From Adiantum capillus-veneris (Eukaryota; Streptophyta; Polypodiopsida; Polypodiales; Pteridaceae), in contig CM043943.1 of NCBI GenBank assembly GCA_014529385.2, positions 159,422,247 to 159,486,246 on the forward strand: 64,000 bases of DNA, written 5' to 3'. Shown piece by piece: positions 43,983 to 55,517 of this stretch. The position numbers and the translations under genes are program-made. The notes under the pieces were generated by a model, which was not told the DNA's origin, made no database searches, and saw nothing but the letters and a program-made list of their open reading frames with translations. Position 1 is the stretch's first letter; each line of letters begins with the position of its first letter.

Positions 43983-43995
43983 GCTCTGATAGCAA
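43983..43995 (-). other. Gypsy-B primer-binding site
   Basis: The minus strand reads TTGCTATCAGAGC directly after the LTR end GTTACA. It resembles the initiator-Met-tRNA site, with a changed first half. The related element at 53410 keeps TGGTATCCGAGC. Confidence 0.7.
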
Positions 43996-45581
43996 TGTAA
44001 CATTTAATGGTCTAAAAACTTATGTGTAGCAGAAATTAGCATGAACATAGTGGGCATTTCATTAGAATAGATTCCTAATGAGAATTACAAGAGAGAGTGC
44101 TTGGGTGGAGAGAGCAACAAAAATCATAACACCTAGTTAGATAGCATCAACAATACTTTCAAAAGAGAGAGAAATTAAGCTATTGACAACAGTTGAGGAC
44201 TGGATTTGCATGGAGCCGGTCCCCCCTCCAAAAGGCTTTGTATTATGGTTTCTCCCTTCAAGAGAGACATTGTACAATACAATTCTTTGTGTTCCTTCAA
44301 GACTAGCTAGTGCAATGAAGATGAAAGCTTCATGCACTAAGCAAAACACTTAGTAAACACAACTCTAATTATCCCCGTTCTCAGACCCAAGACCTCACAC
44401 ACCTTCGAAGATGGTGAGAGCTAGCACGGTATGAGAGTAGATTGAGAGGAAGAAGGAGTATCTTACGACTCCTCACATAATCACTCATATTAGCATAGAT
44501 TTAGCTTAGTAATTAGCTTGGTAGAGGAGATGAGCATGCATTGAAGCTTGGCTCTTGGTTGGATTTGCATCCACATGCCAAGAGTGTGTAAATGTAGGCT
44601 TCTATCTCACAAGCTTGGAGTAGGTGATGAGCTCTCCATTAAAGATTGGGAAGAGATAGTCTTCTCTTTCTTCACACATGAGATTGTGTGAGTGTGTGTG
44701 TGATAATGCCTTGCAAAAATCAGCCCCCTCTCTCTCTTGGGCGAGCCCTCTTGCTATTTGCTCTTGCAGGCTCCCCATTGGACCTCCCTAAGTCAAGCCA
44801 ATGGCTATTAAGCATCATAAGTGATAGCCTTCTAACATGTGTCCCCCTTTCCCCTTTTGTGAGAGCTTTAGGTAATTCAATAATTAAACTAAACTCTCAT
44901 TGGACCCCTTTGCCTCCTGGCCAATAGGAATCAGGCAAGCCATTGGGCTCCTGAATGCTCATTGGACCCCTTGGGAGATTGTCCAATAGTCTTCTAGGAG
45001 ACTTAATTCTCATTGGTTCTTTTATTAAGTGTTTTTAAATTAATTAAACTAGATTTACTCTAGCCTAATTCTCATTGGTCCACCTCCAAGGCCATCCAAT
45101 AGGAATTGGGCACACCTTGTGGGCATATGGGCTATGGAGTTGACATGTGTCCCTAATTCCCTTTGTGTAAAGGGAGCCTGTGTGTGTGTGTGTGTGTGTG
45201 TGACTTTCTCTCTCATCCCCTAGAAGAAGGGCTCGCCCCCTCCCATGTAGGGATATGCAAAGACTTTTTAGTTACACACAAAGCATCCAATTTCCCCTAG
45301 GGTTGACCTTTGGACACAACCTTTGAATTTTGGAACCTTAGCATTTTGGAAGTCTTAATGGGCTGAACCTTAGGGTCTTTTTAGCCCATTGTTGCACATG
45401 GCTCTTTTGCAGATGGCCCCCCCTTTGGATCCCTATTTTCCCTCCTTTGGATCCCTATTGTGGCCGGTCTGCTAGCTTAACCAATATTCTAGCTTTTTCT
45501 CCCCTGGCACTTCCCCACATTAAATGATCAGTTTAATATGAGAAAATCATTTAGGAGAATTAGATATTTATTATTATGACA
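43996..45581 (-). repeat. Gypsy-B LTR shared between an integrase end and a gag start
   Basis: It is bounded by TGTAAC (plus strand, 43996) and ATGACA (ending 45581), so on the minus strand it starts TGTCAT and ends GTTACA. On the 45.6-kb side it meets a polypurine tract and integrase; on the 44.0-kb side, a PBS and gag. It contains a (TG)n at about 45180-45202. The GGAGGGGGGACCGGCTCC block near 44212-44232 is shared with the LTR at 53180. Confidence 0.78.
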
Positions 45582-45584
45582 TTA

Positions 45585-45595
45585 CCTCTCTCTTG
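45585..45595 (-). other. Gypsy-B polypurine tract
   Basis: The minus strand reads CAAGAGAGAGG three bases before the LTR start TGTCAT. Confidence 0.7.
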
Positions 45596-45942
45596 AAATC
45601 ATAATCGTCCTCGACTATGGTGTAGAGAAGATAAAGCATATTCATCAGTCCTTTTCTTAGCGGGTAGAGGATCCCTATGTTACCCTACGACATCATTCCA
45701 CAATGGATGACTAGTCCATTTGGCGCTTGAGAGCCGGAGGCTGCCGCAAGCATGTCTGCACATTAGTCCTATCAGTCTTCCATAGTAGAGTGACAAGCTC
45801 TACTTGGTTTTTGGGAGACGTCGTCTCCGCAAACTTGATCTAAGCATGCATACTACTTCATTTTTGTGCACAATAAAGAAAAAGAGAGTCTTATAAGACA
45901 AAAAAAACTCTGTTCATTTTTAACATTTTGTACATTTGCTTA

Positions 45943-47010
45943 CTCTTGGGAAACATTGTAAGCATTGACAAGGTTTAGGTTATCCTTTAATTGTATGCCT
46001 TGCATCTCTTCAAAAGGATAATTCTTAAACTTAATAAGATATCGTCAGATAGTCTTACCGCCTCTTAATACCTTGTCTTCATGTCGGAGAATGGACTCGG
46101 GCTGCAGCACCTCCTCTTGGTCCTTGATCTCCGATGGGTCTTCAATAGTTGGTTCTTGAGGTGGCTCTCCTTTGTAAGGCTTTAATAGGCTCACATGGAA
46201 AGCATTGTGTATGAGCAAATGATCGGGCAACTTGAGTTGATAGGCCATCTCATTGATTGGCCTAAGAATCTGGAAGGGACCATAGTACCTTCTTGCTAGT
46301 TTAGCATAGTACTTTTGGTGGCCCGTAGGATTCTTGCCCGTCGTGTGCCTTAATCGAGCCTTGGGAAACTTTAACAAGACCGAATCGTTTTCTTTAAAGG
46401 CTTGGGCTCTTCTGTGCTTGTCAGCAGCAGCCTTTTGCCTTTGCTGTGAGATAGAGATAGCATCCTTAATCTTTTGAAAAGATTCTTGTAGGTCTCGGCT
46501 ATACTCATCTGCAACGAAGATCTTCCCATGTACCTTAAGTAGCAAGGGACTTTTTGATCTTCCCACAATTACCTCGAAAGGTGCTTTTCCCGTGGAAGTA
46601 TGTACAGTGTTATTGTAAGCATACTCCACTAAGGGTAAGTACTTCTCCCATTGGGATCTTTGATCTACTTCCATTACATAGGCTTTTAGTAGATCGAGAA
46701 TTGTTAGGTTAGCTATTTCACTTTGGCCATCTGTTTGTGGATGATAGGCCGAAGAGAAGTTTAGCCTTGTTCCTAAATTCTCAAAGAGATCCTTCCAGAA
46801 ATTACTGGTCATTCTAGGATCTCTATCCGACACTATAGACATTGGCAAGCCATGGTACTTGAAAATTTGTGAAATGAAGAGGGTTGCCATTTGATGGGCT
46901 TTGATAGTCTTTTTGACAGGTAGAAAATGAGCTTGTTTACTGAACCTGTCTACTATTGTCCATATTCTCGTATTCCCATGGATAGACTTAGGCAAAGGTC
47001 TCACCAAATT
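45943..47010 (-). pseudogene. Gypsy-B integrase core and C-terminal chromodomain-like end (minus strand)
   Basis: The core shows IVDRFSKQAHF, VSDRDPRMTSNFW and HPQTDGQSEIAN, the D,D-35-E residues. It is followed by the GPFQILRPINEMAYQLKLP and HNAFHVSLLKPY blocks. After LRHEDKVLRGGKTI a single TGA (46045-46047) interrupts a chromodomain-like RYLIKFKNYPFEEM reading to about 45943. The N-terminal zinc region is missing upstream of about 47010, where the sequence becomes unrelated. Confidence 0.9.
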
Positions 47011-47167
47011 GTAACATCAAGTTTTGAAGCTTGATCTACAGCATTCTCTTGTCAGTCACATAGGGTAAAACAACATCACAAAATGCCCTCTTCAATTCCT
47101 ACCAGCTTCCAAAGTGGTTCTTTTCTTGATTGTACCATTTGTCAACTAGGATGTCCATTCTATACGG

Positions 47168-47572
47168 TGATGGAGCAAAAGACGCCATGCGCACACTCAC
47201 ACACCAAGACAACTCAACACCACACAAGGAATTTACTTAAATTCCAACCCACACAACTCAAGATCTCAATAAAAATACTACCCACAAGCTCAATTCAAAC
47301 TCCAAACGCCTCGACCTACAAGCCCTTGCTTGCCCGCAGACACTATAGGGTGAGTCGAGTTGCTCAACACTTGAAATCACACTTGATGGTGACCAAAATA
47401 TACAAGAAAAATCATCCAAAACTCAAAAAATCCAGCCACAAAAGGCTTCTCTCAAACCATTGCAAAGTCTTTACCAAACTCCACTCTGTTGGACTCTTTG
47501 GAGTAGCGCCAACCCTCATGGCACCAATATAGGGTCACATAGTCTTGCAGAAAGCCGCGCCTTCTCCCCTCA
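47168..47572 (-). repeat. Inverted copy of the Gypsy-C LTR 3' part
   Basis: It matches 40634-41042 in reverse complement with scattered differences and starts exactly at the LTR terminus. The bases beyond the terminus (47167 downward) do not match the Gypsy-C leader. The other end is joined at about 47573-47586 to the middle of a plus-strand Gypsy-B gag. Confidence 0.85.
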
Positions 47573-47585
47573 TTTCCTTGCACAC

Positions 47586-48190
47586 CGAATGCCAAAGACA
47601 AAGTACTCACCGAATGGAGAAGCTTAAAGCTCTCTCCCAATGAATCCATCCACAAATATGTAGACAAGTTTTGGGACCTACAACTCAAAGCCACTGTCTT
47701 TAAAAAGTTGGATTTTGGAGAGCAAAAGCAACAATTTTGTGCGGGCTTAACCGAAGAAATGGCGGAGTATGTCAACTCCCAAAGGCCATGTACCATATAG
47801 GCGGTAATACACCATACTATGGTGGCCTCACGAATCAATTTTCAAACAGGGGCTAAAAGAAATAATAAGCCCGCGGAAAACAAGGGTTCCAATGAGCCTA
47901 AGGGGAAGGACAATGTCCAAAAGTCTCCTAAGGGCAACTCCAACAAAGCTAAAGAGAAGGGAGTTTACAAAGGTAAGAACAAACTCTCTCCTGAAGAGCT
48001 TGAGCGTTATCGCAAGGATAAGTGGTGTTTCAAGTGCGGCGAACAAGGGCATGCGTACCGCACTTGTCCCCAAAAGAACAACCGTCAAGATCCTCCTAGA
48101 TCTTCCTTGGTTGAAATCCAAGAGGAGGAGACTCACCAAACTCATCACAAAGGATCTCCTCTATGCCATGCTTGGGGAAAGGTAAGAGAA
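47586..48190 (+). pseudogene. Gypsy-B gag, 3' two-thirds (plus strand)
   Basis: It enters mid-gag at AKDKVLTEWRSLKLSPNES. It contains a TAG at about 47798 where the minus copy has a sense codon, and the intact knuckle CFKCGEQGHAYRTC. It is very close to the minus-strand copy at 41993-42590 but continues past HAWGKV into the protease, so this is the ancestral junction. Confidence 0.9.
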
Positions 48191-49630
48191 CATGATGCTT
48201 TAATTCTCTTTGACCCTGGTTCTACTCACAATTTCATATCTATAGAGTTGGCCACCAAGCTAGGCATACAATCCTACGAGATGGGAGATGTCCTATCCGC
48301 AGACAGTGCCTTCAAGAGGCAAGAAGCTTCAGTCACTCCCCTAATCGAGAAATTGAGGCTTCATGTCCAAGGCTATGTGGACAAAGAGGACTTGTTTATA
48401 TCTCCTCTCAAGCATGAGGATGTAATCCTAGGGGCACCATGGTTTGACCGCCTGGCTGCCGATGTTAAATTTCCTGAAAGGAGAATCTCCTTTAAGTTCT
48501 GGGAGAAAGACACGTATATAGATGCTAAGGAAATGGGTAACACTATTCCCATTGTACATACACTAGCTTTCAACAAGTCAATAAAGAGCTCTATTTCCGT
48601 GTACATGATTTTTGTTAAAGATTCTCAAAATGAACCTAATGCTTTAACAAAAGAAAATAAAAGCAACCAAAAGGAATTAGAGTTATCCAATTTTCTCAAG
48701 GGGTTTCAAGATGTTTTTATTGACGACATCCCTTGTGAGCTACCTCCTAAATGAGGTAATGATGACCATGCAATTGAACTTCTTCCAGGAAGTTCACCGC
48801 CTAACAAACCTCCCTATAGACTTTCTCAAGCTCAACAAGAGGAGATTATGCGGCAAGTGCATGAGTTAGTTGAGAAGGTCATGGTTAGGCCTAGCTCATC
48901 TCCATTTTGCTCACTGGTGCTATTAGTGCAAAAGAAAGACGGCACATATCGTATGTGTGTCGACTTTAGAGCACTAAATAGGATCACTATCAAGAATAAG
49001 TTTCCTGTTCCACGGGTAGAAGACCTATTTGATAAGCTACAAGGATCGACCTACTTCAGTAGGATTGACCTAAAAAGTGGCTATCATCAAATAAGGATAG
49101 TTGATCAAGATATTGTAAAGACCGCATTTCGCACCACATTTGGTCTTTACGAATACATTGTCATGCCTTTTGGCTTGACCAATGCACCAGTCACATTCAA
49201 CCGCTTGATGGAGAAGCTGTTCCGGCCTCATCGAACCTTCACTGGAGTGTTCTTTGATGATATTATCATCTACTCTAATTCATTAGACGAACACAAGCAA
49301 CACCTCCAGGTAATATTTCATGTTTTGAGAGAGAATAAACTTTATGTTAATCGAAAGAAAAGTGATTTTTTCTTGCAAGAGATTCAGTATTTAGGTCACA
49401 TTATCTCTCAAGATGGCATCCAAATGGATCCATCAAAGTTAGAGGTAATAAAAGGATGGCCTAAACCAAGGAATCTTCATGAACTAAGAAGCTTTATAGG
49501 TATGTGTGCATACTATAGACGCTTCATAGAAAAGTTCTCACAAATTGCGGGACCATTACATGACCTAACAAAGAAAAGCGTTAGGTACACATGGTCTGCT
49601 AAGGAGAACAATGCTTCAAAAAGCTTAAAG
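48191..49630 (+). pseudogene. Gypsy-B protease and reverse transcriptase
   Basis: The frame is continuous with gag to TGA at 48752-48754 and then resumes in the same frame. The protease site reads LFDPGSTHNFIS (D-P-G-S-T). RT motifs are VQKKDGTYRMCVDFRALN, FSRIDLKSGYHQIRI, MPFGLTNAPVTFNRLM and the catalytic VFFDDIIIYS (F-x-D-D). A TGA and a frameshift near 49615 are the only breaks. Confidence 0.92.
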
Positions 49631-50283
49631 AAAAGCTTATATCTCAACCTGTGCTTACACTACCGGATCTCTCAAAACCATTTGAGGTCCAATGTGATGC
49701 TTGTGGTGATTGCCTTGGAGCTGTTTTACTCCAAGAAGGGCACGCCATAGGCTATGAGAGTCGAAGGCTCGACCCTGTTGAGAAAGCTCTATGTATATAT
49801 GAAAAGGAACTCCTTGCAGTTCTACATGCCTTAGACTCATGGAAGCACTATTTATTGGGGACTCCTTTCATTCTGCGAACGGATCACCAAAGTCTTAAGT
49901 ACTTCATGACGCAGACCAAGCTTTCCGACAAACAAATGAGGTGGGCAAATTTCCTTTCGCAATTTCATTTTCATATTGCTCACATTGCTGGCAAGCATAA
50001 TCAAGTAGCTAATGTACTCTCAAGACGGCCGAGAGTGAATGCGGTTTCCATAGCAACTCACAATGATCTATCTTCAATGATAGATGAGTACGCTATTGAT
50101 CCCGATTTTCAAGATGTGATTTCAGTCCTTTCATTAGGGAAGAAGATTAGAGTCAAGGCTATGTTAGCCAAACATTCACAACCACGAGGATCCTTCATGG
50201 TACAAAAATGGGTAGAGAAGGCTCTTCACAAGGCATCACGTAAAATCTTAGAGCGTCTCCAAGTCAAATTCTTCTTTGAATGA
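49631..50283 (+). pseudogene. Gypsy-B RNase H
   Basis: After the frameshift the sequence reads QCDACGDCLGAVLLQEG, YEKELLAVLHAL, LRTDHQSLKYFM and HIAGKHNQVANVLSRRP, the gypsy RNase H. The frame ends at TGA 50281-50283 without the integrase that should follow. A decayed integrase of a Gypsy-type element instead lies 3.3 kb to the left on the other strand. Confidence 0.9.
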
Positions 50284-52640
50284 GTTTATTTAACAACACA
50301 AGAGAGGGATCTAGATAACATTCCAAAGATACTACAAGGATATGTCAGCTAGTGGTTGTATGAAAGATGCATCTTACCCCTTGCTTTCTTCTTTGCAAGG
50401 AGGTCGATACATTCAAGCTACACTGTACCTTATGGGAGGAAAGGTCATTATTGCACACCTTAGGTAGGAAAATTCTCCCCAAGAGGAAGCATTGGAGTAG
50501 CTAAAAAGGGAGTCGAAAGATGTTACAGCCGAGAGGCAAGGGAAAAAGTTTGTTGCAACACATGTTGTTAACCTAATCATCCCCCTCAAGGTTGTCCCCA
50601 TGCCACGACTATGAACAGAGTGGCCATGAAGCTGAATATTGATACTATCTCAAGGGTCTTTGACAAAGTCTTATGCACCCTATTTAACATGGCATTCCCC
50701 AAGTCCTAACATGGCTGCCCCCTATTGCTAACCCAATCACATGCCCCCCTTGCTAGCTACTCATTTTTAACCACCTTTGTACAACATCTTCCAACCTTAG
50801 AGGTTCTACAATGTTCCCATGACCTTGACCTTGACCACTATCTCACATTATAAGGTGGAAGATTTGAGGTTGTAGCCTCAAGAAACCTACATGACAAGAT
50901 AATTTTGGGAAAAATTGGATCAAAGGTCACAAGCCAATTATTGCAAAATCTTATATTTGTTTATCATAGACAATTTGAAAGGCATCAGTGATGCAAAACA
51001 AAAAATACTAGTGGAAATCCAAAGCATGATCAGTGAGCAAGTCCTAAGTGGATCTCAAGAGATGCTATAAAATATTATCCATATGTGTGACCCTATAATA
51101 GCAAACAAATGCTCATAGCCCAATAAGAATATTCTATATATTGTCAAAGATACCACCAAGTATTGTGGCCAATAGATCAAGCTTCCAAAGATCTAGTTTT
51201 CCTGCCAAAGGTAATTGACAAGTCTATGGTTTTGCTATCTCCAATGATCATATCTTCTCTAGTAGTGGAGCTAAAGCGAATGCACAATCAAAGAGACTTC
51301 CCACCAAAACTCATGTCAAAGGTGAAGATCACCATTATCTAATTGGCTTGATGACCTCTTAAGAGTCACAAATAAAAGAAACTTCACCACCAAGTCTTAA
51401 GATATAGTGCCAAATGTTATATGACAAACTTAAGGAGGGTCCATTGTAAGGATCAATAACAAAGGACCACAAAGATCACAAAGTTGTGAAAATCAATGTG
51501 TTTCTAGTAATCAAATTGACACGAATTACAATTGTGCTAAAATGTGAAAATGGAGCTAGCATTCATTGCCTAGCTCTATTGGATCAAAAAGCAAAGGGAA
51601 ACATAGTCTGACAAAATTTGTGGAACATACTTTGAAAGCCCTTCTTTCATAAGAGGTCAACACAATGGATAATATACTTAACATCCAAAATTACTACAAT
51701 AAGATTAAAATCGAAGTGATGGATCCAATAATGATGATAGAAGAAGAATTTCTTGTCTTGATGGCCAATTCCACTGTTATGGAGGATGTACTTATCTCTT
51801 CCTATCTTCTCCAGGTAGAATTAAAAAATAATACAAGTATCACCGATGGAGTGTGTACAACAACTCCCAATCTTCACTTTTTGAAGCCCAAAGATTTAAT
51901 GTTATTAACCACTAACATTACCTAGCTCATATATCAAGAAGCTAATTAAAGCTTCCCACTGCTTCAAATCTCCAACCCCCATGCGTGTCCACATATCTCA
52001 GGAACATTACACCAAAGAATGGAAATGTAGCACAATTTTGTTCAACAACCCTAAGGGATGGCTTATCCAAAAGCTTATCAGCCATAGTATTCCTCACTCA
52101 AAGCACAACAATGCACTTATAGGAAAATTCTAGTTTCCACAGTAGTTGTCACATGTCAAAAGCTAAGTAATGGATAAGTACTAACAAGTCATTGGTTGCC
52201 TAAGGATTTAAAAAGGATAAGAAATAATTGAGGTTTCATACACAAAGTATCTAAATTTACCAGGCCTAAGTCTAGCTAGTTTTGGGAGCAGCTTGGCGTG
52301 GAACCTCCAAAGCTCTGTACTAAGGTTTTGCATAGGAAGTGAAATTTTTGAAGCCCAAAGGGAGAGTTGCGGGGTCCTAAATTAGCTGGTAGGCTGTAGC
52401 CCCGGGTCAGCTTCATAAGCCTCCAAGGTTTGTGCAAAGGTTTTATACCTGACTCAATAAATTAAAAGGTAATCTTATGGTTTTTATTAATTGAAACTAA
52501 AGACTAAGGTTAGATCAGCCCTTACTCATTTAGTAAGTTGAATCGTCTTTGTTTACTAAGCTTGACTAGGCCACATATCCAAGGTAGCATATGCTTGCTT
52601 TGTGTGAACTTAAACAAGTGTGTGTGAGTGTGTGTGGTGT
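50284..52640. other. Unassigned 2.4 kb
   Basis: AT-rich DNA with one 86-codon plus-strand frame (51665-51925) lacking any motif I know. No integrase, LTR or transposase motif was found. It could contain diverged 3' parts of Gypsy-B. Confidence 0.45.
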
Positions 52641-52649
52641 CTCCACTTG

Positions 52650-52883
52650 CAAAGATGAGTCCCAAGAAGGGGGAGGCAAGTTCTAGCATGCAAGTCAAGA
52701 GGGATAAGTGTTGGAACATGGTTGAGTTGCATTAGGAGGTGTTCCCATCTCATTGGTCAAGTTTGAAGCATTCAAACTTAGGACTAGTTGTACTCTTGGA
52801 TAGCTATGTAAGGGAGGGCTTGGTGAATTTTTGAGGCTCTTTATCCTCTCACACACTCTCTCAAGTGCCCAAGATTGGAAAAT

Positions 52884-52933
<50 letters not shown>

Positions 52934-53408
52934 CTCTAGAGACGGACTCTATGCTCAAGCTCTTGGCTATGGATGCAAATACAAGCCAATGAAAATTCCT
53001 TCTTCTCCATCTCTATTACTAAGCTATGCTAAGAGCTTGCCCATGAGCAAGCGTATACCAAGAATCTATTCTCTTGCTTGAAAAATACTTCTTTCGATCT
53101 TCATCTTCCACTTTCCGCGTAGTTTCTTTCTCCCTGCAACAAAGCTCTCTTTTGAGAGGATTATTATACAAGTTCTTTTGGAGGGGGGATCGGCTCCAAG
53201 AAAATTCGGTCCTCATTGAGTTGTCAATCTTAATTGGTTATTCTCTCTGAATTATGTGCATGGTTAAAGTGATTTTAATGTGTATTTTTATAAAGAAATG
53301 AGTTCGGCACAACCTATGTTCTTCTTGATATCTCTCTCTTAAGGAAAACTCTCTCCTTTCATAGTTAATTTTTTATAAATCTAAAAGTAAGTATTAGATT
53401 CTATGATA
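52650..53408 (+). repeat. Gypsy-B2 5' LTR (outer end not resolved)
   Basis: The inner end is set by the PBS at 53410. The GGAGGGGGGATCGGCTCC block and neighbouring sequence (about 53180-53225) match the Gypsy-B LTR in reverse orientation at about 44180-44232. It contains (CT)n at about 52887-52926. Confidence 0.65.
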
Positions 53409-53409
53409 T

Positions 53410-53421
53410 TGGTATCCGAGC
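53410..53421 (+). other. Gypsy-B2 primer-binding site
   Basis: TGGTATCCGAGC is one base from the initiator-Met-tRNA site. It precedes a leader that aligns with the Gypsy-B leader (GGTCTTAATAATGGAGTC block at about 53571). Confidence 0.78.
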
Positions 53422-53824
53422 TAGGTTTCTCTTTTCTTGCATAAGAAGAGAGTTCCTTGAGTAATCTATGAAAGGTTGGAGTTTTTCATTGCAATAGGGT
53501 AAGTGGGACTGGGATTTATTAACTTGGTTGGTATGCTTGTTATAGGGTATGGGGGACACCATCGGGAACTATGGTCTTAATAATGGAGTCTTTCAAGACT
53601 TGCCTACACGTTAACCATTATTGAGATATTAGCAAGCTCAAAATCAATTGATGCCAACCTCGCATTGTTAAACCCACTCCACTACTCTTTGTAATTAACA
53701 ATATCCTAAACCATGGGTTTAGTTACTCGAGTGCTAATTTTCAAGGGATAAGAGGAGAGGCAGCCAAAGTTTTGGAAGTGCCAAGGAAAGAGGTAGCATA
53801 CACACATAGAAGTAAATTTAATAA

Positions 53825-54600
53825 TGGCCCAAGAGAATAAGAGAATGTAATTAATATTGAAAACTTAGACTTGGATCGTGGTATAGCATTTGATGATGGT
53901 TGCAGAGTTTTCAACTACCTTGTTGACAAGTTACAAGAAGCAATGGGAAACCTATTTTGCAAGCGGAGGTTCAAAGCCCTTCAAGCTCAAGTTCCTTCGA
54001 GTGCCCAAGAAGAGATAATTCCTACCAGTCCTCCTAGTGAGACCCCCAAAAGAGGAATCTCTTTGGGTAATGAAGAGGAGATAAGGACCTCCAAGGCAAA
54101 TTGTTCAAAAAGAAGAATTGCACCCTGAACGTTCAAGGGAGAGGTATGAAAGTGACACTCCACCTACCTCTGAAAGTGATGCTGTCCTAAGAAGATAACG
54201 GGTACATCGGTCACATACTCCTTCAAAAAAGAAGAGGAAGTCATCAAGTACTCTTCCCATGCTAACTGAAAGAAGGGAGAAAGAAATCCAAGTAAGGGGA
54301 AGCGAAGAAAGCGGTCATCATCTTTGTGCTCTTGCTCCTCTTCCTCTTCATCATCATCACCATCTCTCACACGAAGGACAACAACAAGTCACCCAAGAGA
54401 GAGAAGAGAAGGGGTAAACGGAGGAGCTATGCAGCATGGAAGAGGTTATGTAAGTTGCAGAAATTCAAAGAGGGAAGAAAGAACATCATCTTTCTTACCT
54501 ATTGGAACCTTCAAGAAAACTGATAAAGTGTTGGCCTTTATCCAACAATTTGAGTCTCGGAGGATTAGCGAGTGGTGTGTAGCCAAGAACGGTTGATAGC
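53825..54600 (+). pseudogene. Gypsy-B2 gag, 5' part
   Basis: NLDLDRG-type start, FNYLVDKLQEAMGN, PSETPKRGIS and a Ser-rich block followed by SYAAWKRLCKLQKFKEGRK and TDKVLAFIQQFES match the Gypsy-B gag in the same order, spread over several frames with stops. Similarity ends at about 54580, before the gag core and knuckle, so the element is truncated. Confidence 0.82.
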
Positions 54601-54926
54601 CACATAAAACCTAGAGTAGAGGGCGACATCGTGGCTGGTGTGGGTGGGGGAAAAGAAGGGGGAGGTAAGGAGCCTCAATGACTACGAGGCGGTGTGGAAG
54701 CATCAGCGGCACCTCCTCCATAGCAACCGTCACCACCACTAGAGTGTTGATGCCTAGAGGAGTATGTAGATTGTCTAGTCGACACCGAACTCTTAGAGCG
54801 CGCTGATCGCTCCGAAGCAGACGGAGACTCTGAAGGAGTGGAACAATGCGACTGTGAGCCAGAGTTGTGGCAGCCCTTGTACCACCTCCTTTGCTCGAGG
54901 TCCAAGGAAGAAAGAAATTGATCATT
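54601..54926 (-). other. Ser-rich minus-strand frame of unknown origin, left of Copia-C
   Basis: The minus strand from 54926 to 54675 encodes a Ser/Gly/His-rich peptide (for example SARSKSSVSTRQSTYSSRH) that ends at a stop at 54675. Its apparent ATG lies inside the Copia-C LTR and is not original. It may be the far end of whatever Copia-C interrupted. No family was recognised. Confidence 0.35.
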
Positions 54927-55153
54927 TGTTACCATATACATGTGGTAGTGATGTGTGTGAAAACACTAGGACCGCCGAGGCATTTTTTCCCTCTTTAGGA
55001 GGTTTTTTCCCCCGTGCATCATATATATGCCCATCACTCTAGGGCTATCCATCTTTCCATTGCACACTAAGTAACACACTCTCTATTGTGTGCCTTGAGC
55101 TTCCTTCATCTTCTCCAAGCTATGTGTGTTTCTCTGCAACCCTAATTCCAACA
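54927..55153 (+). repeat. Copia-C 5' LTR
   Basis: It begins TGTTACCATATAC and ends AATTCCAACA, with a TATA-like CATATATATGC near 55018-55028. Confidence 0.95.
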
Positions 55154-55155
55154 AT

Positions 55156-55167
55156 TGGTATCTGAGC
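55156..55167 (+). other. Copia-C primer-binding site
   Basis: TGGTATCTGAGC is one base from the canonical initiator-Met-tRNA site found intact in Copia-A1. Confidence 0.9.
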
Positions 55168-55517
55168 AGGTCACGTCCTCCCGGGCTTAGTCGCCAGCTG
55201 CTCCAGCACACGCCTGCTCACTTTCTCCAATTTCAATGAGCTTTGGCGAGCGTTCGCAGGTCGACAAATACTTCGGGGTGCTCAAAGAGCTAGGTCTGCT
55301 CAGATTTTCGATTTGGGCTCATTTCGGCCTCCGTTTCCACTACAGGCTGTAGTACTGCACAGGCTATTTCGTCATATTGTGCAGAATTTCTGTTAGTGCC
55401 TTTTTCTGCATAACAGGTGCCTTATAGTCTTCTACGGTTTGTGCTATATAGCACAAATTGTTCCCGCTCCGTTTCTCCTATTTTCGGGCAGTTTTCACAT
55501 CAGGTGCAGCATTTACC

